64,000 nucleotides of DNA from a bacterium. GTDB taxonomy: Bacteria > SZUA-182 > DTGQ01. A program made the translations under genes and the position numbers. Below the pieces are notes generated by a model. It did not search any database. It saw only the letters and a program-made list of their open reading frames with translations, and was not told the origin of the DNA. The stretch lies in the NCBI GenBank assembly GCA_040755755.1, contig JBFLZW010000041.1, positions 41,111 to 105,110 of the forward strand. The letters run 5' to 3'. Positions 8,901-17,244 of this stretch are shown here, one piece after another (the first letter of the stretch is position 1; every line of letters starts with the position of its first letter).

Positions 8901-10282
8901 CGATGAGTGGAAAGCCCTACCTGCAGATCGAGGTTGACGAGCACAGCGCCGGTGCCGGAATAATCACCCGCTGTGAAGCCTTTGTCGATAGTCTGCGAAG
9001 CCGGCAGCGGCAGCAGGCTGTGGCCGGTGATATGCCTGAAACCGTGATGTGCCGGACGGTCTCTTCAAATTCATGCCGGAAGGATACCTATTCTCACCGC
9101 AAGCTCTACATTCCCCCCATGGCCGGACATGCCCATGCCCTGTGTGCCGCCTTCAGATCCCAGGGAATAATGGCCGAGGTCATACCGGAGTCCGACGAGC
9201 AGACCCTGCAGTATGGCCGGATGTACACCTCCGGCAAGGAGTGCTTTCCCTGCCTGGTAACAACCGGCGACATGGTAAAAATCACCCGTTCATCCCAGTT
9301 CGATCCTGAAAAGAGCGCCTTTCTCATGCCTTCCGGCGATGGTCCCTGCCGGTTCGGGCAGTACTATCAGCTGCACCGGCTGGTCCTCGACCGCCTGGGT
9401 CTTCCCGAAGTGCCAATCTATTCTCCGAGTCAGGGGGAAACTTTTTACCGTGAGCTGGGGATCATGGGGAGAAAGTTTATTCGTCTTGCCTGGCAGGGGA
9501 TCGTTATTACCGACTACCTCGAAAAGTGGCTTCTGCAAAACCGGCCCTATGAAAGCTCTCCCGGGGAGGCAGACCGGATTTATAACCAATGCCTGTCCCT
9601 GCTCTGCCAGACTATCGAAACTCAAGGGGCTGCCTTTCCGGTTATCGGGCAGATCCTGCGGATCCTCGGCGAATTTCGCCGGGAGCCGAAAACACAGCGG
9701 CCAATCATCGGTATTGTGGGCGAGATTTTTGTCAGGTCCAACCGCTTCAGTAACAACGACCTGATCCGCAGAATCGAAGCCCTCGGCGGGGAGGTCTGGA
9801 TGCCGCCAATTACCGAGTGGTTCCATTATATCAATTACACCAGCAAGATTCACAGCCTGGTCAATCAGAATCTGAAAAACCTGCTTTCGACCATGATCCG
9901 GGATATTCTGCAAAAGAAGGACGAGCGCAAAATTCACCGCCTGCTCTGCCCGGCCATTCTCGACGGAAAAGACCCTTCGATCGAGCAGCTCCTCGATAAC
10001 AGCCGCCCCTACCTGCATTCCTCCTTCGAGGGTGAGGCCATCCTGAGCATTGGCAAGGCCATAGATTATGCCGCTAAAAACATGGACGGATTGATCAATG
10101 TCATGCCCTTCACCTGCATGCCGGGAACCATCGCTTCCACGATCATGAAACGAGTGCGGATGGACTACCGCGATTTTCCTTTCCTGAACCTGGCGTATGA
10201 CGGCCTCGAGCAAACCTCCATCAAGACCCGGCTGGAGGCATTCCTGTACCAGGCCCGGCAATTCCAGGAAAAGGCGCGGTAA
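5990..10282 (+). CDS. Large 2-hydroxyacyl-CoA dehydratase activase-type iron-sulfur ATPase
   Basis: A 1430-residue protein with two consecutive BcrAD/BadFG-type (ASKHA fold) ATPase domains. The first starts at LGIDIGSISVDFALV (about 14), the second at LGIDVGSISTNVVVI (about 343). Each has the cysteine pair that in HgdC-type activators holds a bridging [4Fe-4S] cluster: C141 (CAAGTGSF) with C181 (GRCSVF), and C466 (CAAGTGSF) with C506 (GERCTVF). A cysteine motif C623-x2-C626-x3-C630 follows, then a region like DUF2229 and the dehydratase D-component up to the C-terminus. Related proteins use ATP to drive low-potential electron transfer to 2-hydroxyacyl-CoA dehydratases or benzoyl-CoA reductases. 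For this long fused form the substrate is unknown to me. SD GGAAGGGAG precedes the ATG. It appears to be a single-gene unit with no dehydratase subunits nearby. Confidence 0.9.
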   Translation: MREKSEGRKKILCLGIDIGSISVDFALVNQDREIIRTSYHRVKGQPILKTLEVLEKEFADFLAEDSISLSFTGTGGLILSHLLDTFFINEIIAQMKAVILLHPEARTIIEIGGEDSKLILLDYQQSSQSLVLKDFAMNTMCAAGTGSFLDQQASRLGISIEEEFGELAMKSKNPARIAGRCSVFAKSDMIHLQQEATPDYDIIAGLCMAMARNFRGSIGKGKEFQKPILFQGGVAANKGMVRAFETLFKLAPGELIIPKYYNCMGAIGAALVALETPKFIRGRNVLKTIADYLNQDRYQESHLPPLHAGKPPSSGKRPADAGKPSGAGNGQSGRDAKPIPAFLGIDVGSISTNVVVIDSNKKVLAKRYLMTAGRPIEAVRTGLDEVGRELQDRVRICGVGTTGSGRYLIGDFVGADIIKNEITAQAKAAAAIDRQVDTIFEIGGQDSKYISLDQGAVVDFEMNKVCAAGTGSFLEEQAEKIGINIKEEFGNLALCASAPVRMGERCTVFMESDLVHHQQSGAAKENLVAGLSYSIVHNYLNRVVAGRRVGNRIFFQGGVAANKGVVAAFGQVLQKPVIVPEHHEVTGAIGVALIAQEEQTWTQSKFRGFDLSHRRYEIESFECAGCANHCQIKKVVLDQDRPLFYGSRCDRYDEKKGEKLSAHPLDLFAFRSQELHRQYLTPAGDSSSSSAPRTKIGIPLCLFFHEWLPFWRTFFTALGLEVILSQATNKEIINQGVQAAVDDTCFPIKVAYGHIHNLLRQKVDYLFLPSIINMPTEQNGIHDSFNCPYVQTIPYTAAAAINIEQSGTKLLRPVVYLRRGLKSIRKSLIPLGRSLGKSAADTGKAIDRAYAAQSSFHAALQKKGEEIISTLPEQEKAMVLISRPYNGCDFGLNLEIPRIFREMGFLIIPMDFLPLHQNQIAENWPNMYWRYGQRILSAARFIRTRANLYAIYLTNFSCGPDSFITQFFQHTMSGKPYLQIEVDEHSAGAGIITRCEAFVDSLRSRQRQQAVAGDMPETVMCRTVSSNSCRKDTYSHRKLYIPPMAGHAHALCAAFRSQGIMAEVIPESDEQTLQYGRMYTSGKECFPCLVTTGDMVKITRSSQFDPEKSAFLMPSGDGPCRFGQYYQLHRLVLDRLGLPEVPIYSPSQGETFYRELGIMGRKFIRLAWQGIVITDYLEKWLLQNRPYESSPGEADRIYNQCLSLLCQTIETQGAAFPVIGQILRILGEFRREPKTQRPIIGIVGEIFVRSNRFSNNDLIRRIEALGGEVWMPPITEWFHYINYTSKIHSLVNQNLKNLLSTMIRDILQKKDERKIHRLLCPAILDGKDPSIEQLLDNSRPYLHSSFEGEAILSIGKAIDYAAKNMDGLINVMPFTCMPGTIASTIMKRVRMDYRDFPFLNLAYDGLEQTSIKTRLEAFLYQARQFQEKAR

Positions 10283-10885
10283 TAGGCAACCGGATTTTTC
10301 GGGGGGTGTTGGGTTTACCGTGAAAACATACGGCTTCCCTTAATCGTTCGCCTCCACCACCGACAGAGAAAGTCCTTGTGAAAGCAAAGTGATGCAGTAT
10401 ATCCGGTGTGGCGCTTTTGTGCTTGATAGGATTTAAGAATCCATGCCGGTGAAGCATTTGGGCACAGGAGGGGATGAGGGGACAGGCATGATAAGAAAAG
10501 GGATGAGGCAGATTCCTTCCGACTCACGCAGGCTGAGCTTGGCGCACTCAGGATATGACACCATCTTCACTTCACGAACTTTACCTTAAAAGCCCCAAGG
10601 CAATCTCCAACCTGCGATTTATTTCATCCATTAAATCCTTATCCATTTTTTCTCAGAGACGGAGTATCAACGAGTTATGGAGAACTGTTAATTTATGCAC
10701 TCTCAGCACTGAGCGTTGCTTCAAAACTGCCACGCATCACTATTTGTCGGGCCATTGGATTGGCTCACCATCTTCAGGCGAGTGAATATCCTCTTGGATC
10801 GATCAAGCATTGGATAGGCTGGTATTTGGTCTCCGGGTCTACTTTGGTCCGACCCGGACACCACGGACCCCAACGGCTCAGTATA
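10283..10885. other. Intergenic region between convergent genes, no gene recognised
   Basis: About 600 bp separate the end of the activase gene from the end of the transglutaminase-like gene. Short open frames (for example 10555-10785) have no ribosome site or family resemblance. I see no tRNA and no clear hairpin followed by a T-run. Confidence 0.5.
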
Positions 10886-12631
10886 TCACCACAGGAACCC
10901 ACTCAACCCGGTATAGCCGAAGATGCTGCCTGTCCCAAAACCGAAACCATACGCCGGACTGGAGGAGTAACCATACGTGCCGGAGAATTGGCCATAAGTT
11001 ATGGGCGAACTGACCACACTCGTGAAGCCGAAGCTGCCCACGGGGCTGTACCAGCCGGAGGACATGCTGCCAAAGCCGCTTCCACCTCCCCCCCCACTTC
11101 CCCCATAGCCGAAGCCAGCCGCTGGACTGTATGCTGCGGGGCTATAGTTATACGCAGCGCCATAGTTGTACGCCGTGCCGCTGTACAGGCGGGGGGACTG
11201 GCTGTATGCAGCAGACTGGCCATAGGAAAAGGATGAGGGGCTGAGCGGACTGGCGGGATTAAAACTGACCACAGGGGTAACGCCACCGCTGGAGACAAAG
11301 CTCCCTGCCGGGCTATAGCCGGAGAATGAACTGCCAAAGCCGCCAGTGATTCCCCCTCCAAACCCAGGAGTATATCCGGACGCAGGAGGAGTATAGCTGC
11401 TTGCCTGTCTGCCGGGTGTTGATTGACCGGCGGTGCTGGATGTATGGGCAGGGTTGGCGGAAGAAGCGGGGTTGTTTCCGGTTGGACTATTCGAGGCCAC
11501 AGGACCGGCCGGGGCAACCGATTGACTGACGGCACCGGGAGTAACCTCGAGGGAAAGAGCATAGTCACCGGCTGTGATATCATCTGTCTTTCTCAGGCAA
11601 TTGATGTGAACTACATCGTTTTTGATCTCAAACACCAGGCCAGTCTCTGCCTGAGTAACCGAAGGGGCGGCATGATAGTAAGACCATGAGATTGCTGACA
11701 GATCGGAATTATCTCTTCCATGAGCCTCCTTGAGGCGAAAGATATCGACGTGGTGAATATCGCGCTGGGCATCATACGGAATCCAGCCAAGTTCAGGATA
11801 GTAAACCTCGACCCAGGAATGAGGGCCGGTAAGCCAGCTCGTATAGTAGGTCGAATAGCCGATCGACCAGTCATACATTCTGGCCAGACTGATTCCCGAA
11901 ACGAAGCGGGCGGGGATTCCTCCGGCCCGCAGCAGGGCACAGGCAAGATGAGCAAAATTGGTGCAGACCCCTTTTCTGAGCATCAGGGTAGAGCGGGCAT
12001 CAGAAGCTGGATTTGCATCGTACTCGATGTTGTTCAATATCCACTTGACGATATTTTCAACCGCCTGGAATTGATGGGTACAGCCGGCTACCAGCTCATC
12101 AGCCTTGGCTTTGATCGCCTGATCGGTGGATTGAACCATACCGGTACCTGTGAGATATTGCTGTACATCAAGTGGCAGAGTCCCTTGATTGACCGGGAAA
12201 GGATCACTGCTCACCAGGGGGTCGAGTATCGCCCTGACAGTTGCCTGCTGGGTTATGGTAATGTCCAGAGCAGTATTCCCGATGCCCTTCCAGATCAGAT
12301 CGGTATACGAATTCCCATACTTATCGGTCCCCGGCCGCTGAATGTCCGGCTCTGATGAGAAGGAAAGGGAAAAGGCGCTGTCTTCCTGAACATTCGTGCG
12401 GTAGGTATACTGAGCAGGGTGAAAGTAGCGGTAGGAGAATTCGCTGACCGCTCCCGTGATCTGGAAGGTAAGTGTCTGCTCGGTAACGATATCCGCTGAC
12501 ATGTTGCCGGTAATATAAAAGTATTCTGCCCTCAAGATGCCTGCCTTCATGAATTGCTGAAAAAAGAGCGAGATACACAGCAAAAAGATCAACTTCGATT
12601 TGAGCAACAAAATTTTATCTATTTTCTTCAT
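10886..12631 (-). CDS. Secreted transglutaminase-like protein with Gly/Ser/Tyr-rich tail
   Basis: A 581-residue exported protein. Residues 1-35 form a signal peptide (basic start, hydrophobic KLIFLLCISLFF). Residues about 40-160 are a beta-rich N-terminal domain. Residues 185-300 are a transglutaminase/protease-like core with the triad C223 (GVCTNFAHL), H271 (GPHSWVEVY) and D287 (WIPYDAQ). From about 365 onward the sequence is low-complexity: first Ser/Pro/Ala/Asn, then from about 412 Gly/Ser/Tyr/Phe-rich tracts with recurring YSPA, GYT and GFG units, ending GLSGFLW. The core family includes peptidases and cross-linking enzymes; activity here is not decided. The tail looks like a surface-exposed, self-associating or cell-wall segment rather than a folded domain. 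A promoter-like pair lies at 12740-12768. It is transcribed away from the polysaccharide locus. Confidence 0.85.
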   Translation of the reverse strand: MKKIDKILLLKSKLIFLLCISLFFQQFMKAGILRAEYFYITGNMSADIVTEQTLTFQITGAVSEFSYRYFHPAQYTYRTNVQEDSAFSLSFSSEPDIQRPGTDKYGNSYTDLIWKGIGNTALDITITQQATVRAILDPLVSSDPFPVNQGTLPLDVQQYLTGTGMVQSTDQAIKAKADELVAGCTHQFQAVENIVKWILNNIEYDANPASDARSTLMLRKGVCTNFAHLACALLRAGGIPARFVSGISLARMYDWSIGYSTYYTSWLTGPHSWVEVYYPELGWIPYDAQRDIHHVDIFRLKEAHGRDNSDLSAISWSYYHAAPSVTQAETGLVFEIKNDVVHINCLRKTDDITAGDYALSLEVTPGAVSQSVAPAGPVASNSPTGNNPASSANPAHTSSTAGQSTPGRQASSYTPPASGYTPGFGGGITGGFGSSFSGYSPAGSFVSSGGVTPVVSFNPASPLSPSSFSYGQSAAYSQSPRLYSGTAYNYGAAYNYSPAAYSPAAGFGYGGSGGGGGSGFGSMSSGWYSPVGSFGFTSVVSSPITYGQFSGTYGYSSSPAYGFGFGTGSIFGYTGLSGFLW

Positions 12632-12991
12632 ACCGTTTCCTCCGTTTGACCAGGCTGAATCCTGCCTGCCGACAGCTTCATCCGGTTTGGCTTGGGAGCA
12701 ATTATGGAAAGTAAATGAGAATAGAACTGGATATTAGATAGTATACAAAATTACGTCTGATTTTGAAAGAGAAAGTTTCCAGCAGGATGGATGATACCTG
12801 CAGGGTTTTTTTCCGATAAGTACGATAGCAAAGTTTTTGAAAAATGATCTCTCTGAATTTAACTCGACCGGACAGGAACTTCCATTCTATCTCTGGAGAG
12901 TTTCAGCACCAGCGCAGGATAACGCCGTGCGCCACTGGCCACTGACCACTTACTACTTACCTTAAACCTGGTACGGAGGATACAACTGACG
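12632..12991. other. Divergent intergenic region
   Basis: This 360-bp stretch separates the transglutaminase gene from the first glycosyltransferase of the polysaccharide locus. It holds the promoter-like pair at 12740-12768 (minus), a small GCAGG/CCTGC hairpin followed by a T-run at 12782-12812, and near 12928-12957 a CCACTGGCCACTGACCACTT tract resembling other dispersed repeats. No gene is seen. Confidence 0.5.
12740..12768 (-). promoter_or_regulatory. Possible sigma70-type promoter for the transglutaminase gene
   Basis: On the minus strand TTTCAA (12768-12763) and TATACT (12745-12740) are spaced by 17 bp, about 110 bp before the start at 12631. Pattern match only. Confidence 0.35.
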
Positions 12992-14209
12992 ATGGAGGAT
13001 AAGAAGGGTGTACTCAGGGAGCTTCCGGTGAATATTTTACACATCCTGGACCATTCTCTCCCGTACGTTACCGGATACAGCCTGAGAAGCCATACCATGA
13101 TAAAACTGCAACGGGATTTGGGGTTCAATCCTCTGATCATCACTTCTTCCCGGCATGCCCTTGTCTCTAATCCCGTGGAGTTGATCGATGGGATTTATCA
13201 CTACCGGACCTTTTTTCCGGAAGAAGGGGAAAATTTCGGGAAACACTGCCTTTTGGGGAAAGAAAAGCTCCTGATTTCTCTCCTGAATCGGGCTGTTTCG
13301 AAGATAGCGGCCCAGCAGAGGGTAGATTTGATCCATGCCCATTCTCCCTGTACCAATGGACTGGCCGCTCTGGAAGTCTGCCGGAGAAAGAGAATACCCC
13401 TGCTGTATGAGATTGATGATGTTCAGGACACCTTAACTGCCGGCCGCAAGGAGGAAACTCCGCTGTCGAGCCCTGTTTTGAGGAGAAATCTGGAAGCTTT
13501 TTTATGGCAGCAGGCCGGGGCTGTGGTGGTCAGGGAAGAAAGACAGCGGGAGGAAATCATCCGTTCGGGAATTCCCGGAGAAAATGTTTACGTAGTTCCC
13601 CGGGAAGATGGCTGCACCAGAGAGACAAATTTGCAGGAGGATAATCAGACAGCAGGTTTCATCTGCTCTCTGTATCATCTGCAAGGGGTCAGTTCCCTGC
13701 TCGGAGTATTTTTGAAAGAAAGAAATTCAACCGGCGGCTCCCTCGCTGTTCCCGGCACGGAAGGAGACAGGAGGAAGAAAAAATCAGGAGTCAAATCCCA
13801 AGGTTCTGATACTTCAGGGCATATTATTTATATCGGTCAGGTCAAGCCCCGGAATTCCCGACGCCTGCATCCGCTCATCAATGTTCTGGTTTATCCGTGG
13901 TTAGCGGCGGGTCCAATCGGGGAGAAAGTTCTTTCTTCAGATCCGATCGATGCCCTGCTTATCGATGGAGGTGCTGCGGCTGGTGAAGCAGCCGATTTAT
14001 GGGAGATGAAAGCGGATAAGCAGGCGCAGTCAACTTTAGGGGCTGAAGATATTTCCGAATTAACCGGCAGGTGTCTCAAGCTTCTCATAAACAGGCAAAT
14101 CAGGCACATTTGTGAGGAAAGATGCAGGCAGCAGGCCGGGAAGAATCCCTCCCGGCTTGAAGTAATGGAGCAGTATCTCAAAATTTATAAAACGCTGCTC
14201 TCTCTCTAG
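12992..14209 (+). CDS. GT4-like glycosyltransferase, possibly degenerate C-terminal half
   Basis: The 405-residue product begins with a GT-B N-terminal domain (ILHILDHSLPYVTGYSLRSH) strongly reminiscent of the exosortase-A-associated glycosyltransferase family (TIGR04063 type, from memory). The nucleotide-sugar-binding half is shorter than usual: after about residue 200 I find HIIYIGQVKPRN and NVLVYPWLAAGPIGEKV but not the normal EKG segment or an E-x7-E motif, and a Lys/Arg/Ser-rich stretch (about 255-272) is inserted. It may therefore be inactive, or specialised. SD-like GGAGG lies 14 bases before the ATG. The next gene, 138 bp on, is an asparagine-synthase homologue also typical of exosortase-A loci, yet no exosortase is visible in the window. 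Confidence 0.7.
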   Translation: MEDKKGVLRELPVNILHILDHSLPYVTGYSLRSHTMIKLQRDLGFNPLIITSSRHALVSNPVELIDGIYHYRTFFPEEGENFGKHCLLGKEKLLISLLNRAVSKIAAQQRVDLIHAHSPCTNGLAALEVCRRKRIPLLYEIDDVQDTLTAGRKEETPLSSPVLRRNLEAFLWQQAGAVVVREERQREEIIRSGIPGENVYVVPREDGCTRETNLQEDNQTAGFICSLYHLQGVSSLLGVFLKERNSTGGSLAVPGTEGDRRKKKSGVKSQGSDTSGHIIYIGQVKPRNSRRLHPLINVLVYPWLAAGPIGEKVLSSDPIDALLIDGGAAAGEAADLWEMKADKQAQSTLGAEDISELTGRCLKLLINRQIRHICEERCRQQAGKNPSRLEVMEQYLKIYKTLLSL

Positions 14210-14347
14210 TTCCCTTCCCGAAGGGGAAATTACCTGGTGAGCATCCATAAAGTTCCGATAAGAACACTGATGGGTTTTCAACTGGCAGAGGGAACCTTGT
14301 GATCTCGATTTGTCATTCTTCCCCGGAATTTCAGCGGAGCGCGAATC

Positions 14348-16285
14348 ATGGGCGGAATTGTCGGAGCTTACGGATATTACAATCAGCAGCCGGTTCAGGA
14401 AGGGTTGATTCGGAAAATGACCAATACCTTAAAGCACCGGGGGCCGGACGAGAGGGGTGAATATCATGACCGGGAGCTTGCCCTGGGACATCGGCGGCTG
14501 TGCATTATTGATAGGGAAGAAGGACAGCAGCCGCTGTTCAATGAAGACCGTTCAAAAGTGCTGGTCCTCGATGGAGAGATTTATAATTATCGAGAGCTGC
14601 AGCAGTATCTGAGGGGCAGGGGGCATTATTTCCAGACCGACTCCGATGCGGAAGTTGCTCTCCACCTCTATGAGGAAAAAGGAGTACAATTTCTTGGCGA
14701 TCTGCAGGGCATGTTCTCCCTGGCACTGTGGGACAAGAAGGCCAGGCAACTGGTGCTGGCCCGCGACCAACTGGGCATCAAGCCGCTGTATTACTGTTCT
14801 GACGGATACCGGCTGCTGTTTGCCTCCCAGATCAGAGCGCTTTTCCAGGACCGGACTGTGGACCGGGAGCTTAATCCCCGCAGCCTGGCCGACTACTTGA
14901 CTTACCTGTATGTTCCGGCACCCAAAAGCATTTTCCTGGGGATTTATAAAATCCCTCCGGGCTATTATCTGCTCTGTTCTCCGGAAGGGTATGTGGTGCG
15001 AAAGTACTGGGATCTTGAATTACCTTCCCAGGAAGAGGAGGGGTCGTCTTGGGAGGAGTATCAGCACACCCTGCTCGATCTGCTTTCGGAGTCGATCAGC
15101 AGTCATTTGCCTGCCGGCATGCCGGCAGAGGTGTTCCTGAGTGGAGGGCTCGATTCGGCGACCCTGCTGGCTGTGGGGCATCGGCTGGGGGCAGACCTGC
15201 GGGCTTATACTCTCGGATTTGATGGGTCAGACATGGATGAGCGGCCCTTTTCACGCCTTCTGGCCCATTATTTCGACATTCCATACCGGGAATGGGTCGG
15301 GAACCCGAAGATGATGCTGAAACGGTTGGACCAGGTGGTCCAGTCATATGATGAACCCCTGGGCGATGCCGCAACTGTTTTGACCTATGAAATGGCCCGG
15401 CAGGCAGCAGGACAGCATACCAGAGTAGCCCTGTCCGGAGAAGGAGGGGGAATGATCTTTACCCCCTGCTGCCGGTATGGCCTGAACCGGGAGGATAATT
15501 GCATCCAGCGCTTGTGGTCAGACGGCATGGTGAATACTTATTCTCCGGGAGCGGGGAGCTGTTTGGGAGTTGGATGGATAGGTCGATTACTTCAGAGGCA
15601 ACCCGGCCAGTCCGGGGCATCTTTGGCCCGTACGTACTTTAACTCCCTGGCCTGTTTTTCGGCCGAAGAGATCCATCGGCTTTTGAGCAGGGATTTCTTT
15701 TCCGAACTTCGCGGGTATGATCCATTTGTTCTGTTCCATGATCTCTACCAGAAGGCAGCCAGTCCCGACCCCTGCTCACGGCTGCACTATGTGGAGATGA
15801 AGAGCTATTTACCGGATAATGTACTGGCCAAAGTCGATCGAGCCGGTATGGCCAATTCCCTGGAAATCCGGCTGCCGCTTCTGAATCACCGGCTGGTGGA
15901 ATTTCTCGTCCGGGTGCCGGTCCGGTTCAGGCTGAAGGGAACAGAAGAAAGATATCTTTTAAGAAAAACCCTGGAAGGGATTCTTCCGTCGGTAATTGTC
16001 TGGCGCAGGGAACAGAAAGCCGATCTCCTGTTCCGAAACCTGCTTTTGGATGACAGTTGCCTGACAGAGGAGGATTTGGGGCAGAGCAGTCACTGTTCTC
16101 TTTTATCTGAAATCCTGAACTTTGACGAAATAACTTCCATCCGTCAGCACCATCGGCGGGGAAACCGGGATTACTCCAGGCAGATGTGGGCTGTACTTTT
16201 TTTGTGCAAATGGTACCGCCAGTACATGTCCAGAACCACCAGCAATGCCCGTGAAGAGGCTGAGCCATCGCTGGTGGTGTGCTAA
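14348..16285 (+). CDS. Asparagine-synthase-like protein lacking the N-terminal catalytic cysteine
   Basis: A 645-residue homologue of glutamine-dependent asparagine synthetase, closest by eye to the exosortase-A-associated amidotransferase type. The N-terminal class II glutaminase domain (1 to about 215) retains KHRGPDERGEY, LGHRRLCIID and LDGEIYNY, but it begins MGGIVG where the family has MCGIVG, so the Cys nucleophile is Gly. The ATP-pyrophosphatase domain has an intact PP-loop SGGLDS (265-270), but the usual SGEG-(G/S)-DE motif reads SGEGGGM (363-369), with G368 and M369 in place of Asp-Glu. Amide transfer from glutamine is thus unlikely, and ATP activation may also be affected. The likely role is modification of a polysaccharide or lipid in the neighbouring locus, or none. 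Local compensating indels or an assembly error are alternatives. Confidence 0.85.
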   Translation: MGGIVGAYGYYNQQPVQEGLIRKMTNTLKHRGPDERGEYHDRELALGHRRLCIIDREEGQQPLFNEDRSKVLVLDGEIYNYRELQQYLRGRGHYFQTDSDAEVALHLYEEKGVQFLGDLQGMFSLALWDKKARQLVLARDQLGIKPLYYCSDGYRLLFASQIRALFQDRTVDRELNPRSLADYLTYLYVPAPKSIFLGIYKIPPGYYLLCSPEGYVVRKYWDLELPSQEEEGSSWEEYQHTLLDLLSESISSHLPAGMPAEVFLSGGLDSATLLAVGHRLGADLRAYTLGFDGSDMDERPFSRLLAHYFDIPYREWVGNPKMMLKRLDQVVQSYDEPLGDAATVLTYEMARQAAGQHTRVALSGEGGGMIFTPCCRYGLNREDNCIQRLWSDGMVNTYSPGAGSCLGVGWIGRLLQRQPGQSGASLARTYFNSLACFSAEEIHRLLSRDFFSELRGYDPFVLFHDLYQKAASPDPCSRLHYVEMKSYLPDNVLAKVDRAGMANSLEIRLPLLNHRLVEFLVRVPVRFRLKGTEERYLLRKTLEGILPSVIVWRREQKADLLFRNLLLDDSCLTEEDLGQSSHCSLLSEILNFDEITSIRQHHRRGNRDYSRQMWAVLFLCKWYRQYMSRTTSNAREEAEPSLVVC

Positions 16286-16828
16286 GTTGAGTTTGGCATG
16301 CCATTTGCATTAATGAACGTGGTAACGAAATAAATGCCCAGACCGGGGAGCTTCAACATGGCGGTGAATTGTGGGGGATGTTCGAAAACATATTGGAGCC
16401 CTTCCGGCCACGACAACTGAAGCGGAAAATCTGATTATTGCGAATTGTGAACGGTAATTTTCTCTGGTGACTGCGAACAAACTACTTGCGGAGCTTCGAC
16501 TACACACGACAAATCCTATGACTGCTGGGTGAATGCTGCTGCTCACGAGGTATGGGAACTTTGCTCTCTGATCTGGGCTTTTATTACTGTCATGGCACTG
16601 TTATGAGTGATTGTTGCCAGAGCCGACAGGAATTCTGCACTCAAATCTTGCTGGGCGGAATCCGGAAAGAGCGTGGCCGGCGTGCCCCTGTTGTGGACTG
16701 GCCTTCCAGAATCTGTATAAATTTTTACCAGGCACGATAGTGAGCTCGTCTCTCAGATCGAGGTATAGTATCTATATGTAATATTTATTCATAACTTATA
16801 CTAATTAATAACTATTTTAGCTTTATTT

Positions 16829-16925
16829 CTCCTGACTTCTGGCTCCTGATTTCTGACTTCCGGTTTCTGACTCCTGACTTCGCTCTCCTGACCACGGACC
16901 ATTGACTTTTGGCTCCTGACTCCGG
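16829..16925. repeat. CTCCTGACT-type dispersed repeat (family C), copy 1
   Basis: A run of degenerate nonamer units of the form TCTGACTTC / GGCTCCTGA repeated about ten times. The same units recur at 18422-18494, there in both orientations. Confidence 0.7.
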
Positions 16926-16997
16926 GCTTGGATCTCCTTAACTTGTAATTTACTAAATTTTACAATAAGTTTCTTACATAGCTGTCTGAAAAACTAG

Positions 16998-17026
16998 TTG
17001 ACAAAGGGGTGGGCATGGTTTAATAT
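16998..17026 (+). promoter_or_regulatory. Strong sigma70-type promoter for the polysaccharide export operon
   Basis: TTGACA (16998-17003) and TAATAT (17021-17026) are separated by exactly 17 bp. The predicted transcript would carry a leader of about 210 bases before the export gene. The match is among the best in the window. Confidence 0.6.
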
Positions 17027-17087
17027 ACGTTCCGAAAAGCTGGCAAGAAATTATTACAATTAATTCAACTTCTACACTATAGTATGT

Positions 17088-17125
17088 CAATTATCAAATG
17101 AGCTTCCTCGGGTGACAATTATCAA
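17088..17125 (+). promoter_or_regulatory. Direct repeats CAATTATCAA in the export-operon leader
   Basis: Two exact copies of CAATTATCAA (17088-17097, 17116-17125), 28 bp apart start to start, lie downstream of the promoter match. The spacing is near an integral number of helical turns, so an operator is possible; no regulator is identified. Confidence 0.25.
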
Positions 17126-17244
17126 CTAATTTTACTCACTTTTTTCTCGCTGTACAGAGTTTCGCGGATATTTTTGCCTGGAGGAGAGATTTCCCCGGTC
17201 ACGAGTGCCCAATACGATAACTCCAATACGGGAAGGGGATGAGA

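Larger units (their letters stand above)
16286..17238. other. Long intergenic region upstream of the export genes
   Basis: About 950 bp without a convincing gene; open frames at 16310-16546 and 16552-16740 lack ribosome sites and family features. It contains a CTCCTGACT-type repeat (16829-16925), a strong promoter match (16998-17026), and two direct copies of CAATTATCAA (17088-17097 and 17116-17125) within the long leader of the export gene. Confidence 0.55.

Noticed and set aside
10555-10785. 76-codon open frame between convergent genes
   Set aside because: No ribosome site and no family resemblance; composition is not coding-like.
12782-12812. Hairpin GCAGG/CCTGC followed by a T-run as a terminator
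   Set aside because: The stem is only five base pairs, separated from the T-run by AGGG, and no gene is transcribed into it from the left on the plus strand.
16310-16740. Two short open frames (16310-16546 minus, 16552-16740 plus)
   Set aside because: No ribosome sites, no recognisable motif, and placement in a repeat- and promoter-containing intergenic region.
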